A DNA stretch of 64,000 nucleotides from Mycobacterium sp. M26 (GTDB lineage Bacteria; Actinomycetota; Actinomycetes; Mycobacteriales; Mycobacteriaceae), in contig NZ_LN929908.1 of assembly GCF_001494595.1 (NCBI RefSeq), positions 3,688,468-3,752,467 on the forward strand. The letters are read 5' to 3'. Positions 1 to 7,593 of this stretch are shown in pieces. The translations under genes and the position numbers were made by a program. The notes beneath the pieces were generated by a model. That model was not told where the DNA came from. It was given only the letters and a program-made list of their open reading frames with translations, and did not search any database. The stretch's first letter is position 1. The number at the start of each line of letters is the position of its first letter.

Positions 1-1520
1 CCCTCACCGAGGCGCTGGTGCTGCACGCGCGGGTGATCACCGAGGCCGGCGCCATCCACGGCAAGGCGGGCCGGCGCGCCACGGTGTCGGACTGGATGGA
101 GATGGAGCAGGCCCGCGGCATCTCCATCACCTCGACCGCACTGCAGTTCCCCTACACCTCCCCGGACGGGCAGGACTGCGTGATCAACCTGCTCGACACC
201 CCCGGGCACGCCGACTTCTCCGAGGACACCTACCGGGTGCTGTCCGCGGTGGACTGCGCGGTCATGCTGATCGACGCGGCCAAAGGCCTGGAACCGCAGA
301 CCCTGAAACTGTTCCAGGTGTGCCGTCACCGCGGCATCCCGATCCTGACCGTGATCAACAAGTGGGACCGCCCGGGCCGCCACGCACTGGAACTGCTCGA
401 CGAGATCACCGAACGCATCGGGCTCAAGCCCACGCCGCTGACGTGGCCCGTCGGTATCGCCGGCGATTTCAAGGGTGTGCTGGACCGTCGCACCGGCAAC
501 TTCATCCGGTTCACCCGCACCGCGGGCGGTGCCACCGCGGCGCCCGAGGAGCACATCACGCCGGAGAAGGCCGAGGAGGCCGCCGGGGTGGACTGGATCA
601 ACGCGGTCGAGGAATGCGAGCTGCTGTCCGCCGACGGCGGCGACCACGACCAGGAGTCCTTCCTGCGCGGCGAGACCACACCGGTGCTGTTCACCTCGGC
701 GGCACTGAACTTCGGGGTGAACCAGCTGCTGGACAACCTGGTGCGGCTGGCGCCGCCGCCGGGCGCCCAGCGCGACGCCGACGGGAACATCCGTCCCGTC
801 GAATCCCCTTTCAGCGCCTTCGTCTTCAAGGTGCAGGCCGGCATGGACTCGGCTCACCGCGACCGCATCGCCTACGCCCGGGTGTGCTCGGGTTCCTTCG
901 AGCGCGGCGACGTGTTGACCCACGCCGCCACCGGAAAGCCGTTCGTCACCAAGTACGCCCAGTCGGTGTTCGGTCAGCAGCGCTCGACCTTGGACAGTGC
1001 GTGGCCGGGTGACGTGATCGGGTTGGCGAACGCGGCGGCGCTGCGGCCGGGCGACACCCTGTTTCGTGATGTGCCCGTTCACTTTCCGCCGATCCCGAGC
1101 TTCTCCCCCGAACACTTCGCGGTGGCCCGCGGCACCGATCCCAGTAAGCACAAGCAATTCCGCAAGGGCATCGAGCAGCTCGACCAGGAAGGCGTGGTGC
1201 AGGTGCTGCGGTCCGACCGGCGCGGTGATCAGGCGCCGGTTCTCGCCGCCGTCGGCCCGATGCAGTTCGAGGTCGCCAGCCACCGGATGGCCACCGAGTT
1301 CAGCGCGCCGATCACGCTGGAATTCCTGCCGTACACGGTGGCCCGCGCCGCCGACCCCGAGGACGCCGAGTTCCTGCAGAAGCAGGTGTCCATGGAGGTC
1401 CTGACCCGCACCGACGGCGTCATGCTGGCGCTGTTCACCACCAAGTGGCGGCTGCAGGGATTCCAGGAGGACAACCCCGGTGTGACGCTGCGGTCGCTGG
1501 TGGCCGCGGGCGACAACTGA
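1..1520 (+). CDS. prfC: Peptide chain release factor 3 (5' end missing)
   Basis: RF3 is a translational GTPase that recycles RF1/RF2 from the ribosome after peptide release. The frame is open from base 3 and the true start lies left of the window; the GTG at 18 is internal (residues LTEALV precede it). Visible GTPase signatures are the switch I segment RGISITSTALQF, the G3 motif DTPGHADFSEDTYR and the G4 motif NKWDRPGR. Domain II and the RF3-specific C-terminal domain follow (GPMQFEVASHRM). About 505 residues are present, close to the usual ~530, so only the N-terminal P-loop is cut off. The stop codon abuts the stop of the next, convergent gene with no spacer. The long RF3 C-terminal domain argues against EF-G or another relative. 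Confidence 0.93.
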   Translation, partial: LTEALVLHARVITEAGAIHGKAGRRATVSDWMEMEQARGISITSTALQFPYTSPDGQDCVINLLDTPGHADFSEDTYRVLSAVDCAVMLIDAAKGLEPQTLKLFQVCRHRGIPILTVINKWDRPGRHALELLDEITERIGLKPTPLTWPVGIAGDFKGVLDRRTGNFIRFTRTAGGATAAPEEHITPEKAEEAAGVDWINAVEECELLSADGGDHDQESFLRGETTPVLFTSAALNFGVNQLLDNLVRLAPPPGAQRDADGNIRPVESPFSAFVFKVQAGMDSAHRDRIAYARVCSGSFERGDVLTHAATGKPFVTKYAQSVFGQQRSTLDSAWPGDVIGLANAAALRPGDTLFRDVPVHFPPIPSFSPEHFAVARGTDPSKHKQFRKGIEQLDQEGVVQVLRSDRRGDQAPVLAAVGPMQFEVASHRMATEFSAPITLEFLPYTVARAADPEDAEFLQKQVSMEVLTRTDGVMLALFTTKWRLQGFQEDNPGVTLRSLVAAGDN

Positions 1521-2189
1521 TCAGTCGGCGACTGCGCGGGCTGAACGCCCGGTCGCCCCGGCGGCGCGGGTGTGCGAAGCCACTGAACGCGACGCTGACG
1601 TGCTGGCCGCAGCTTTCGCGCTCGCGGCTGGTGCGGCGACGCGAATCACCCTCTCGGACAACATGAGTGGCTGCCGGGTCGCCGGCCGGATCCGCGGGGA
1701 GCGGTGCGCTGTCGGGCGGGCGGGTGCTGCGGAAACCGTGGGAGTCTGCTGCGTAGCAAAAGGGCTATCGGCCTCAGCGGCGCGGACGGCTGCAGCTGGT
1801 GTGGGGACCGAGCCCGGCAAGATGTTCGCCAAGAATGCTTGGACTGAGTACACGAAGTTCTGGACGGTGTAGTAGATCGGGGCAACCACAATGGCGAAGA
1901 ACGCCAACAGGAGCCAACACACGCCGAACGTGCCATCGATGCCACACCCGTTGCCGGTCACCGTGGCTGAGGCTGTGGGGGTAGCGGCTGCCGGCCGCAC
2001 GGACGGCACGGCGATCTCGGCCCGCAGGTCGGTCACCACCGACTGCAGCGACAGCGTCGCGTGGCGCGTGGGAACTGGTGGGCTCTCAACGCGATCCGGC
2101 GGAACCATGACGAGGCTGAGCACCAGAGCGCCGATGCATACCGCAGCGCAACTCGTCGACGCCGGACGTTGGCTTGCCGGTCGTGTCAT
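1521..2189 (-). CDS. Hypothetical secreted or membrane protein
   Basis: This 222-residue protein of unknown function has an N-terminal hydrophobic signal or anchor (residues about 12-30, SCAAVCIGALVLSLVMVP). A second strong hydrophobic stretch at about 89-110 follows a GCGIDGTFGVCW motif. The C-terminal ~90 residues are Ala/Ser/Arg-rich and of low complexity. The ORF extends 13 codons upstream, but the internal ATG gives a better signal peptide. The three cysteines near residues 82-91 may form a disulfide or metal site at the membrane face. I recognise no family. Composition and coding bias look mycobacterial. Its stop touches the prfC stop tail-to-tail. Confidence 0.55.
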   Translation of the reverse strand: MTRPASQRPASTSCAAVCIGALVLSLVMVPPDRVESPPVPTRHATLSLQSVVTDLRAEIAVPSVRPAAATPTASATVTGNGCGIDGTFGVCWLLLAFFAIVVAPIYYTVQNFVYSVQAFLANILPGSVPTPAAAVRAAEADSPFATQQTPTVSAAPARPTAHRSPRIRPATRQPLMLSERVIRVAAPAASAKAAASTSASRSVASHTRAAGATGRSARAVAD

Positions 2190-2254
2190 CCCGCACCCCC
2201 AATACCCGTGCGGAGTGTATCCCCGCACGGGTATCGGACGTGCGAATTCTCGGT

Positions 2255-2653
2255 TTAGCCGACTGACGCGCAGCCCACGTACGGGATGCAGCCGCTAGCC
2301 CCACCGGGACCGGCCGTGCCGCTCGGGCCACCGGGGATCGAGCCGCTGGCCCCACCCGGGCCGGCTGAGCCGCCGGGACCGCCGGGGATCACGCCGGAGG
2401 CGCCACCGGGGCCGGCCTCACCAGCGGGACCACCCGGGATGGCGCCCGAAGCGCCGCCCGGACCGGCCTCACCGGCAGGACCACCGGGAACGGCCCCGGA
2501 AGCGCCGCCAGGTCCGGCCGTGGCGGTCGGACATGCGGTGCCGTCGGGGTTGACGCAGGCGGGATCGGCCGTCGCCAACGGGGCGGCGGCGATCGCCGCA
2601 GCGGCGGCACCGGCGAGGAAAACGGACGTCAGGGACATCTTCTTCATTGCCAT
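2255..2653 (-). CDS. Secreted collagen-like Gly/Pro repeat protein
   Basis: A 132-residue exported protein. Residues 1-29 form a Sec signal peptide (MAMKKM start, Ala-rich core, LATAD cleavage region). From residue 46 there are five tandem 17-residue units of the form AGPGGASGxIPGGPxGE (46-62, 63-79, 80-96, 97-113 and a diverged last unit at 114-130), matching a 51-bp DNA period. Cysteines 33, 41, 122 and 128 flank the repeats and could staple the ends. The repeat is rich in Gly and Pro but is not a strict Gly-X-Y collagen triplet. A second ATG two codons downstream (MKKMS) could be the start. Function is unknown; a cell-wall or surface structural role is only a guess. Confidence 0.75.
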   Translation of the reverse strand: MAMKKMSLTSVFLAGAAAAAIAAAPLATADPACVNPDGTACPTATAGPGGASGAVPGGPAGEAGPGGASGAIPGGPAGEAGPGGASGVIPGGPGGSAGPGGASGSIPGGPSGTAGPGGASGCIPYVGCASVG

Positions 2654-2745
2654 GACAATGGCTTACCCCCATCGGCGGGACTTTCAACCATGAATTGACG
2701 CACTGGCGGGAATTGACGACTTCGAGGCGGCTCGACGCGTCTGAA

Positions 2746-3576
2746 TCACACTGCCCAGGTCGTGGTTTCGCTCACCGACCGGCGATCGGTGGCCGGCTGG
2801 AGGTCAGCAGCCTCGGGGGCGATTCCGACCCGGATCAACGCCTGCGGGTGGGCGGCGCCGTCGAACACCTCGCACGCCAACCCCAGGCGGGTGCCCATGT
2901 CGTTGAGCGGCTCGGTCAGCGGGCAACTCGCCAGGCCCATCGCGGTGGCCGTCAAGGTCAGATGGCTGATCGCCTCGCCGGCGCGCAGCCGCATGGCATC
3001 GTCATCGCTACCGGTGCCCACCACCAGCAGCACCGCATCGTCGGCGGGATCCTCGATCGCGGCGCCGCTGTAGTGCAGCACAACGGTGCCGTCCGCACCG
3101 CGGGTCCAGCGCGAGCGGGGTACGACGCCGAGTTCCACACCCAGCCGGGCGGCCCGGATGTAGAGCATCTCCAACGTGCCGGTCGGGACCCGCTCGGCAC
3201 GGTAGCGCCGCCGGTCGGCGTGGCGGCGCGCAATGGCCGCCGCTAGTTCGAGGTGGGCATCGCGGGCCGGGGTCTCGACGACGTCGACCAGAGCCAGATG
3301 AGTGTGATTGCCGCCGTCCGGGAAACGGTGGATCCGGGGCTGCCAGCCGGCTGCGGCCAGCGCCACCGCACAGTGATCCAGGACGGCGCCACAACCCAGC
3401 AGCACGTCGCGCCGATCCGAGGGCGCGTCACCGGCCTGCCGGCTCCAGTCGGCGAACAGGTGCACGGCGTCGGGTTCGACCCGCCACTGCCACGGCTGGA
3501 GGTTGCGCAGCGAAGGGGCGCGCGCGGCAACGTCGAGCACCGTCGCCCAGGTTTCCCTGTCGGGCGCAGCTGTCAC
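2746..3576 (-). CDS. Acg-type NAD(P)H nitroreductase family protein
   Basis: This 276-residue protein resembles the mycobacterial Acg (Rv2032-like) group of nitroreductase-fold flavoproteins. Visible signatures are ARAPSLRNLQPWQWRV near the N-terminus (the usual form is APSVHNTQPWRW), HLFADWSRQ, the DRRDVLLGCGAVLDH segment, and the late VLLVVGTGSDDDAMRLRAGEA and ASCPLTEPL motifs. Typical Acg members are around 330 residues, so this one is short. Some Acg proteins have a lid covering FMN and may sequester rather than turn it over, so enzymatic activity should not be assumed. The GTG start is preceded by a good GGAGGTGAG ribosome binding site. It is monocistronic. Confidence 0.8.
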   Translation of the reverse strand: MTAAPDRETWATVLDVAARAPSLRNLQPWQWRVEPDAVHLFADWSRQAGDAPSDRRDVLLGCGAVLDHCAVALAAAGWQPRIHRFPDGGNHTHLALVDVVETPARDAHLELAAAIARRHADRRRYRAERVPTGTLEMLYIRAARLGVELGVVPRSRWTRGADGTVVLHYSGAAIEDPADDAVLLVVGTGSDDDAMRLRAGEAISHLTLTATAMGLASCPLTEPLNDMGTRLGLACEVFDGAAHPQALIRVGIAPEAADLQPATDRRSVSETTTWAV

Positions 3577-3874
3577 GTCTCACCTCCTCGTTGCCGCATT
3601 CGATTATCACCAGAGCTGCGCGGTTCCCAAGGCACAGCAGCGGCGATGTAGTGGTGAACCGCCGGGCATGATGCCTCTGACCTGCAACTTCAACGAATGT
3701 GACAAGTTCTTACGAAACTGTGCCCAGCGCTCGCTCCGCCCACCGGCGAACCCGGCGACGTCGGCTGGGACGGCTGCGTCTGCCCAGCTCACCGGCTATT
3801 GTGCGAACTCACAGGCCATATCGCCGTCGCTCACGGGCGTATCTGCCACACTTTGCCCGGGTGAGAGGAACTGG
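3577..3874. other. Intergenic region, divergent promoters
   Basis: About 300 bp separate the divergent nitroreductase and aminotransferase starts. A continuous reading frame enters the aminotransferase from upstream, but its codon use and the residues it encodes look non-coding. I see no RNA gene, repeat or convincing operator. The only clear signal is the AGAGGA ribosome binding site just before the ATG at 3875. Confidence 0.5.
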
Positions 3875-5077
3875 ATGAAATTCGCACGGTCGAGCAGGTT
3901 GTCCGACCTGTCTTACGACATGGCGGGGCCGATCGCCGAACACGCTGCACGACTGCAAGCCGAAGGCCATGACGTCCTGCGTCTGGACACCGGCGATCCC
4001 CACCCATTCGGATTCCTGCCCCCGGCGGCCTTGCTCCGCGACATCGCGGCGAATCTGGCGGACTCGGCCGGTTACGTCGGCCCGAAGGGGCTGCCATCGG
4101 CGCGTGCCGCGGTGGCGGGTTACTGCCACTCCCAGGGTGTCCCCGGCGTCGACGTCGAGAACGTCTTCCTGGGCAACGGCGCCTCCGAACTCATCGTGAT
4201 GGCGATGACAGCACTGCTGGAGTCCCGGGACGAGGTACTGATCCCCGCCCCCGACTTCCCCGTCTGGACCGCCGCGGTCCAGCTCAACGGTGGCCGGGCG
4301 GTGCACTACCGCTGCGACGAGTCCTCGGACTGGTACCCCGACGTCGCCGATATCGCCGCGAAGGTCACCTCCCGCACCCGGGCGATCGTGCTCATCAACC
4401 CGAACAACCCCACCGGGGCGGTCTATTCGCCCGAGGTGCTCACCGACATCCTGGAGATCGCGCGGGAGAACAACCTGGTGGTGTGCTCCGACGAGATCTA
4501 CGACCGGATCCTGTTCGACGGCCTGACGCACACCGCGACCGCCTCATTGGCGCCCGACCTGCTGTGCCTGACGTTCAACGGGCTGTCGAAGGCCTACAGC
4601 AGTGCGGGGTTTCGGGCCGGCTGGCTGGCGGTGTCGGGTCCCACCAACCACGCCACCAGCTACCTCGACGGCCTGACGATGCTCGCCAGTCTGCGCCGGT
4701 GCGCGAATGTTCCTGCCCAGCAGGCGATTCCAGTTGCACTTGCCAGCTCCGGGTCCGATCTGCAGCTGCCGATCGAGCAGTTGCAGGAGCGGCGGGATAG
4801 GGCCTGGTCCGTACTCAACGGCATCCCAGGCATCTCGTGCATCAAACCCAGGGGCGCGCTGTATGCGTTCCCGAAGATCGACCTCGACATGTATCCGATC
4901 CGCGACGACGAGCAGTTCGTCCTGGATCTATTGCTGCAGGAGAAGATTCACATCGTGCCGGGCTCTGCCTTGAACTGGCCGGGTTCTGACCATGTGCGGA
5001 TCGCGACACTGCCACCAGCCGACGACCTCGCGGCGGCGATCGAGCGGATAGGCCGGTTCCTGGCGACGCATCGCTAG
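3875..5077 (+). CDS. PLP aminotransferase, AlaA-like (glutamate-pyruvate)
   Basis: A 400-residue fold-type I aminotransferase. The whole chain reads like E. coli AlaA: GNGASELIVMAM, PAPDFPVWTAAVQ, CDESSDWYPD, NPNNPTGAVYS and DEIYDRILFD. The Schiff-base lysine is in FNGLSKAY (K239), and HVRIATLP lies near the C-terminus. The expected reaction is alanine formation from pyruvate and glutamate. Mycobacterial homologues are often labelled AspC. The ATG was chosen because an AGAGGA site sits 5 nt upstream and AlaA proteins begin at this point; the upstream extension of the frame is not conserved-looking. The gene is convergent with the P450 and may be unrelated to the cluster that follows. Confidence 0.9.
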   Translation: MKFARSSRLSDLSYDMAGPIAEHAARLQAEGHDVLRLDTGDPHPFGFLPPAALLRDIAANLADSAGYVGPKGLPSARAAVAGYCHSQGVPGVDVENVFLGNGASELIVMAMTALLESRDEVLIPAPDFPVWTAAVQLNGGRAVHYRCDESSDWYPDVADIAAKVTSRTRAIVLINPNNPTGAVYSPEVLTDILEIARENNLVVCSDEIYDRILFDGLTHTATASLAPDLLCLTFNGLSKAYSSAGFRAGWLAVSGPTNHATSYLDGLTMLASLRRCANVPAQQAIPVALASSGSDLQLPIEQLQERRDRAWSVLNGIPGISCIKPRGALYAFPKIDLDMYPIRDDEQFVLDLLLQEKIHIVPGSALNWPGSDHVRIATLPPADDLAAAIERIGRFLATHR

Positions 5078-5188
5078 TTCCCAGACCCGCGCGCCCGCCA
5101 ATGTGCGGCCAGGCTGTAGCCATCGTGATGGTTACTCGCACTTTTGCGCGATAACTCCAGCCTGGGCGACGTGGCGACGCATCGCTAG
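5061..5188. repeat. 17-bp direct repeat around a convergent junction
   Basis: The 17-mer TGGCGACGCATCGCTAG occurs at 5061-5077, as the last codons of the aminotransferase, and again at 5172-5188, covering the stop of the P450 gene on the other strand. The copies start 111 bp apart. The left copy supplies the TAG stop on the plus strand. In the right copy, CTA is the P450 stop on the minus strand. Confidence 0.8.
5131..5154. terminator. Possible bidirectional terminator hairpin
   Basis: GTTACTCGCA and TGCGCGATAAC form an imperfect stem around a short TTT loop, between the convergent aminotransferase and P450 genes. There is no long U-tract. Placement supports a terminator; the sequence alone is weak. 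Confidence 0.4.
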
Positions 5189-6480
5189 CGACGGGCGAGC
5201 ACGTCCAGCACGATCTCCCGGCTGGGGCGGGTGGCGATCCCCCGCGGCACCGCCCTGGGCGGGCGCCGGTGGTGCTGCGCCATGCGGAGGTCCAGTGTGC
5301 GGACAATGGTGCCGATCGCCACCGCCAGCTCGGATTGGGCGAACGCCGCGCCGATGCACCGGCGGAAGCCGCCGCCGAACGGCGCGTACTGGAACGGTGA
5401 CGGCTTGCCGTCGAGGAAGCGGCTGGGGTTGAACGTCGCCGGATCCTGCCACAGTGCGGGATTGAAATGCAGCGCAGGCAAGGCGATGCCGACGATATCG
5501 CCGGCCGAGCAGGGTTGGCCGGCCACGGTGAGCGGGCCGGTGAGCCGGCGCAGCACGATCGGTACCGCCGGGTGCATGCGCAGCGTCTCCTGGATCACCG
5601 CGGCCAGGTAGGGCAGGGCGGCCAGATCGGTAGGCGTTGCGGCAGTGCTGACCTCGCGCACCAGACGGTCGCGGACATCCTCGTCGCTGTAGATGTGGTG
5701 CAGCGCCCACGCCAAGGTTGTCGACGTGGTCTCGTGGCCCGCGGCGAGCATGGTCCGCAGTTGCCCGTACAGCGCTTCGTCGCTCAGGGTGTTGCCGTGC
5801 TCGTCGGTGGCGCCGAGGATCAGATCCAGGACGTCGCCGCGATGTTCGCCGCCGGCACGCCGTTCGGCGATCTCCTCAGCCAGCAGCCGGTCGAGTTCGT
5901 CGCGCGCCCGGACCAGCCGCGCCCACGGGCCCCGGCTCCCGCGGCGCAGCAGGGGCACCAGCATCAGCGGTGCACTGCCTGAACTCAGCAGTTCGCTGGT
6001 CACCTCCGCGTACCGCTCGCGGCGTGCGGAGTCGGTGACACCGAACACCACCCGGATCACAACGTCGAGGGTGATCGCTTGCGCCACTTGCCCGGCCCGC
6101 AGTTGGTCACCGGCTTTCAGGCCAGCAATGGCCAGGTCGGTGGCGTGGGCGATGAGGCCGACGTAGCCGCGCATCAGCTCGGCGCGAAACGGCGGGGCGA
6201 GCAGGCTGCGGGCCTGGCGGTGCGGTTCGCCGGACATCAGGATCAGTGAGTTCTCCCCGACGACGGGTTCGATCGGGTTGGGCAGCGGTGCGCGGCACAG
6301 CGTCGACGGCGCGGTCAGGATGTCGCGGGCGCCGTCCTCGGTGGCGAAGAACCGCACCGTGCCCAGGCCGGGGAATTGCACGGTGAACGGTTCGGTGTCC
6401 GCGGCGTGGCGCCGGAACATGCCGTCGGGATCAACCCCGGCCCAGATCGCCCGGCCGATGGCCGAGGCCGCACCCATCAC
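5185..6480 (-). CDS. Cytochrome P450
   Basis: A 431-residue soluble bacterial P450, last gene of the eight-gene cluster and presumably an oxidative tailoring enzyme. Signatures are the I-helix oxygen-activation motif AGHETTS (247-253), the ExxR pair in ETLR (298-301) and the heme-binding loop FGGGFRRCIG (368-377) with axial ligand Cys375. The HPAVPIVLRR segment and overall style resemble the CYP138/CYP110-like group of fatty-acid or polyketide-modifying P450s, but the family number cannot be assigned by eye. The GTG start overlaps the stop of the methyltransferase (GTGA); an ATG follows directly. No ferredoxin gene is adjacent, so electron partners must be encoded elsewhere. Confidence 0.93.
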   Translation of the reverse strand: MMGAASAIGRAIWAGVDPDGMFRRHAADTEPFTVQFPGLGTVRFFATEDGARDILTAPSTLCRAPLPNPIEPVVGENSLILMSGEPHRQARSLLAPPFRAELMRGYVGLIAHATDLAIAGLKAGDQLRAGQVAQAITLDVVIRVVFGVTDSARRERYAEVTSELLSSGSAPLMLVPLLRRGSRGPWARLVRARDELDRLLAEEIAERRAGGEHRGDVLDLILGATDEHGNTLSDEALYGQLRTMLAAGHETTSTTLAWALHHIYSDEDVRDRLVREVSTAATPTDLAALPYLAAVIQETLRMHPAVPIVLRRLTGPLTVAGQPCSAGDIVGIALPALHFNPALWQDPATFNPSRFLDGKPSPFQYAPFGGGFRRCIGAAFAQSELAVAIGTIVRTLDLRMAQHHRRPPRAVPRGIATRPSREIVLDVLARR

Positions 6481-7589
6481 ACCGGCCCGTCGGCTGCGGC
6501 CATCACGACGGCCTCGACCACGCTGAGCGGGGAGGCGGTCGGTACCACCCGAGTCAGCCGGAAACCGGCCTGGCTCAACAGGTCCCGGTACCCGTCGGCG
6601 GATCGTTCCCGGGAGCCGAGGTTGATCAGCATCTCCAGGTCCACCCAGTTCTCCGGCCCGTCACGGCCGTTGTCCTGGGTCACCATCTCGACCAGCAGCA
6701 CCGTCGCACCGGGCCGGGCTGCGGCGCGGATGTTGCGCAGAATCTGCAGTGCCTTGTCGTCGGGCCAGTCGTGGATGATGTTCTTCAGCAGGTAGGCGTC
6801 GCCGCCGGGCGGGACGCTGTCGAAGAACGACCCGCCGACCACCTCGATGCGGTTGGCGATCGCGTTGTCGCCCAGAATCTTCGGGGCATCGACCACCACC
6901 TGCGGCAGGTCGTAGAGGACACCGCGCGAGGTGGGTGCGGAGGCCAGGACCGCGGCCAGCAGCGCGCCCTGCCCGCCGCCGACGTCGACGATGGTGCGGT
7001 AGGGGCTGAAGTCGTAGCTGCCCACCACGACGGCGTGGGTCATCTGGGCTAGCGCGGTCATCGTCCGGTTGAACAGATCGGCATGCTCGGGGATGTCGTC
7101 GAGATAGTCGAAGCCGTCCTTGCCGCGCAGCGCCGGAACGATGGACTGACCCGATCGCACCGAGTCGGCCAGCAGGGTCCAGCGTTCCCGCTGTTCCTGA
7201 GAGCCCTGGAACAGGGCGGCACCCTTCAGCGAGATCGGCGCATCGGAACGCAGCGTGGCGGCAAGGGAATTCAGCGCGTAGCGGCCATCGCGGCGGCGCC
7301 GGAAGATACCGCGGCCGATCAGGGCGCGCAGCAGCCGGCCGAGCGCGTCAGCGTCGACGTCGAGTCGGCGGGCCAGTTCGTCGAGTGGCAGCGGACCGTC
7401 GGCCAGCGCGTCGGCGATGCCGAGCTGGGCGGCGGCGGTGATGGCCTGCGCGGGCCAGCCCGAGACGATGAGTTCCATCATCGACATCGGCGCGGGGACC
7501 AACCGCTGATGGATTCGCAGCAGGTGGTGGCGGATCCACTCGATCACGCGGGCCGCGGCAGCGGGCGGCACCTTGGCGGATGTCGGCAT
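6477..7589 (-). CDS. SAM-dependent O-methyltransferase (family 2)
   Basis: A 370-residue methyltransferase of the hydroxyindole/caffeate O-methyltransferase type. An N-terminal winged-helix dimerisation domain (about 35-115, GIADALADGPLPLDELARRL) precedes a Rossmann domain with the SAM-binding loop IVDVGGGQGALLAAVL. The acidic loop and catalytic region appear as YLLKNIIHDWPDDKALQIL, where the His is the usual general base, and LLVEMV. Such enzymes methylate hydroxyls on aromatic or enolic small molecules, so the product of the upstream enzymes may carry a phenol or enol. It sits 4 nt after the MMPL gene and overlaps the P450 by 4 nt. The substrate is unknown. Confidence 0.9.
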   Translation of the reverse strand: MPTSAKVPPAAAARVIEWIRHHLLRIHQRLVPAPMSMMELIVSGWPAQAITAAAQLGIADALADGPLPLDELARRLDVDADALGRLLRALIGRGIFRRRRDGRYALNSLAATLRSDAPISLKGAALFQGSQEQRERWTLLADSVRSGQSIVPALRGKDGFDYLDDIPEHADLFNRTMTALAQMTHAVVVGSYDFSPYRTIVDVGGGQGALLAAVLASAPTSRGVLYDLPQVVVDAPKILGDNAIANRIEVVGGSFFDSVPPGGDAYLLKNIIHDWPDDKALQILRNIRAAARPGATVLLVEMVTQDNGRDGPENWVDLEMLINLGSRERSADGYRDLLSQAGFRLTRVVPTASPLSVVEAVVMAAADGPV

Positions 7590-7593
7590 GTCC

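Noticed and set aside
2286..2693. Pro/Gly-rich plus-strand frame opposite the collagen-like gene
   Set aside because: Repeats read on both strands in GC-rich repeat DNA; only the minus strand has a signal peptide and start context.
3503..3874. N-terminal 124-residue extension of the aminotransferase
   Set aside because: It runs over the start of the divergent nitroreductase gene, has no conserved pattern, and a good ribosome binding site plus AlaA-like N-terminus begins at 3875.
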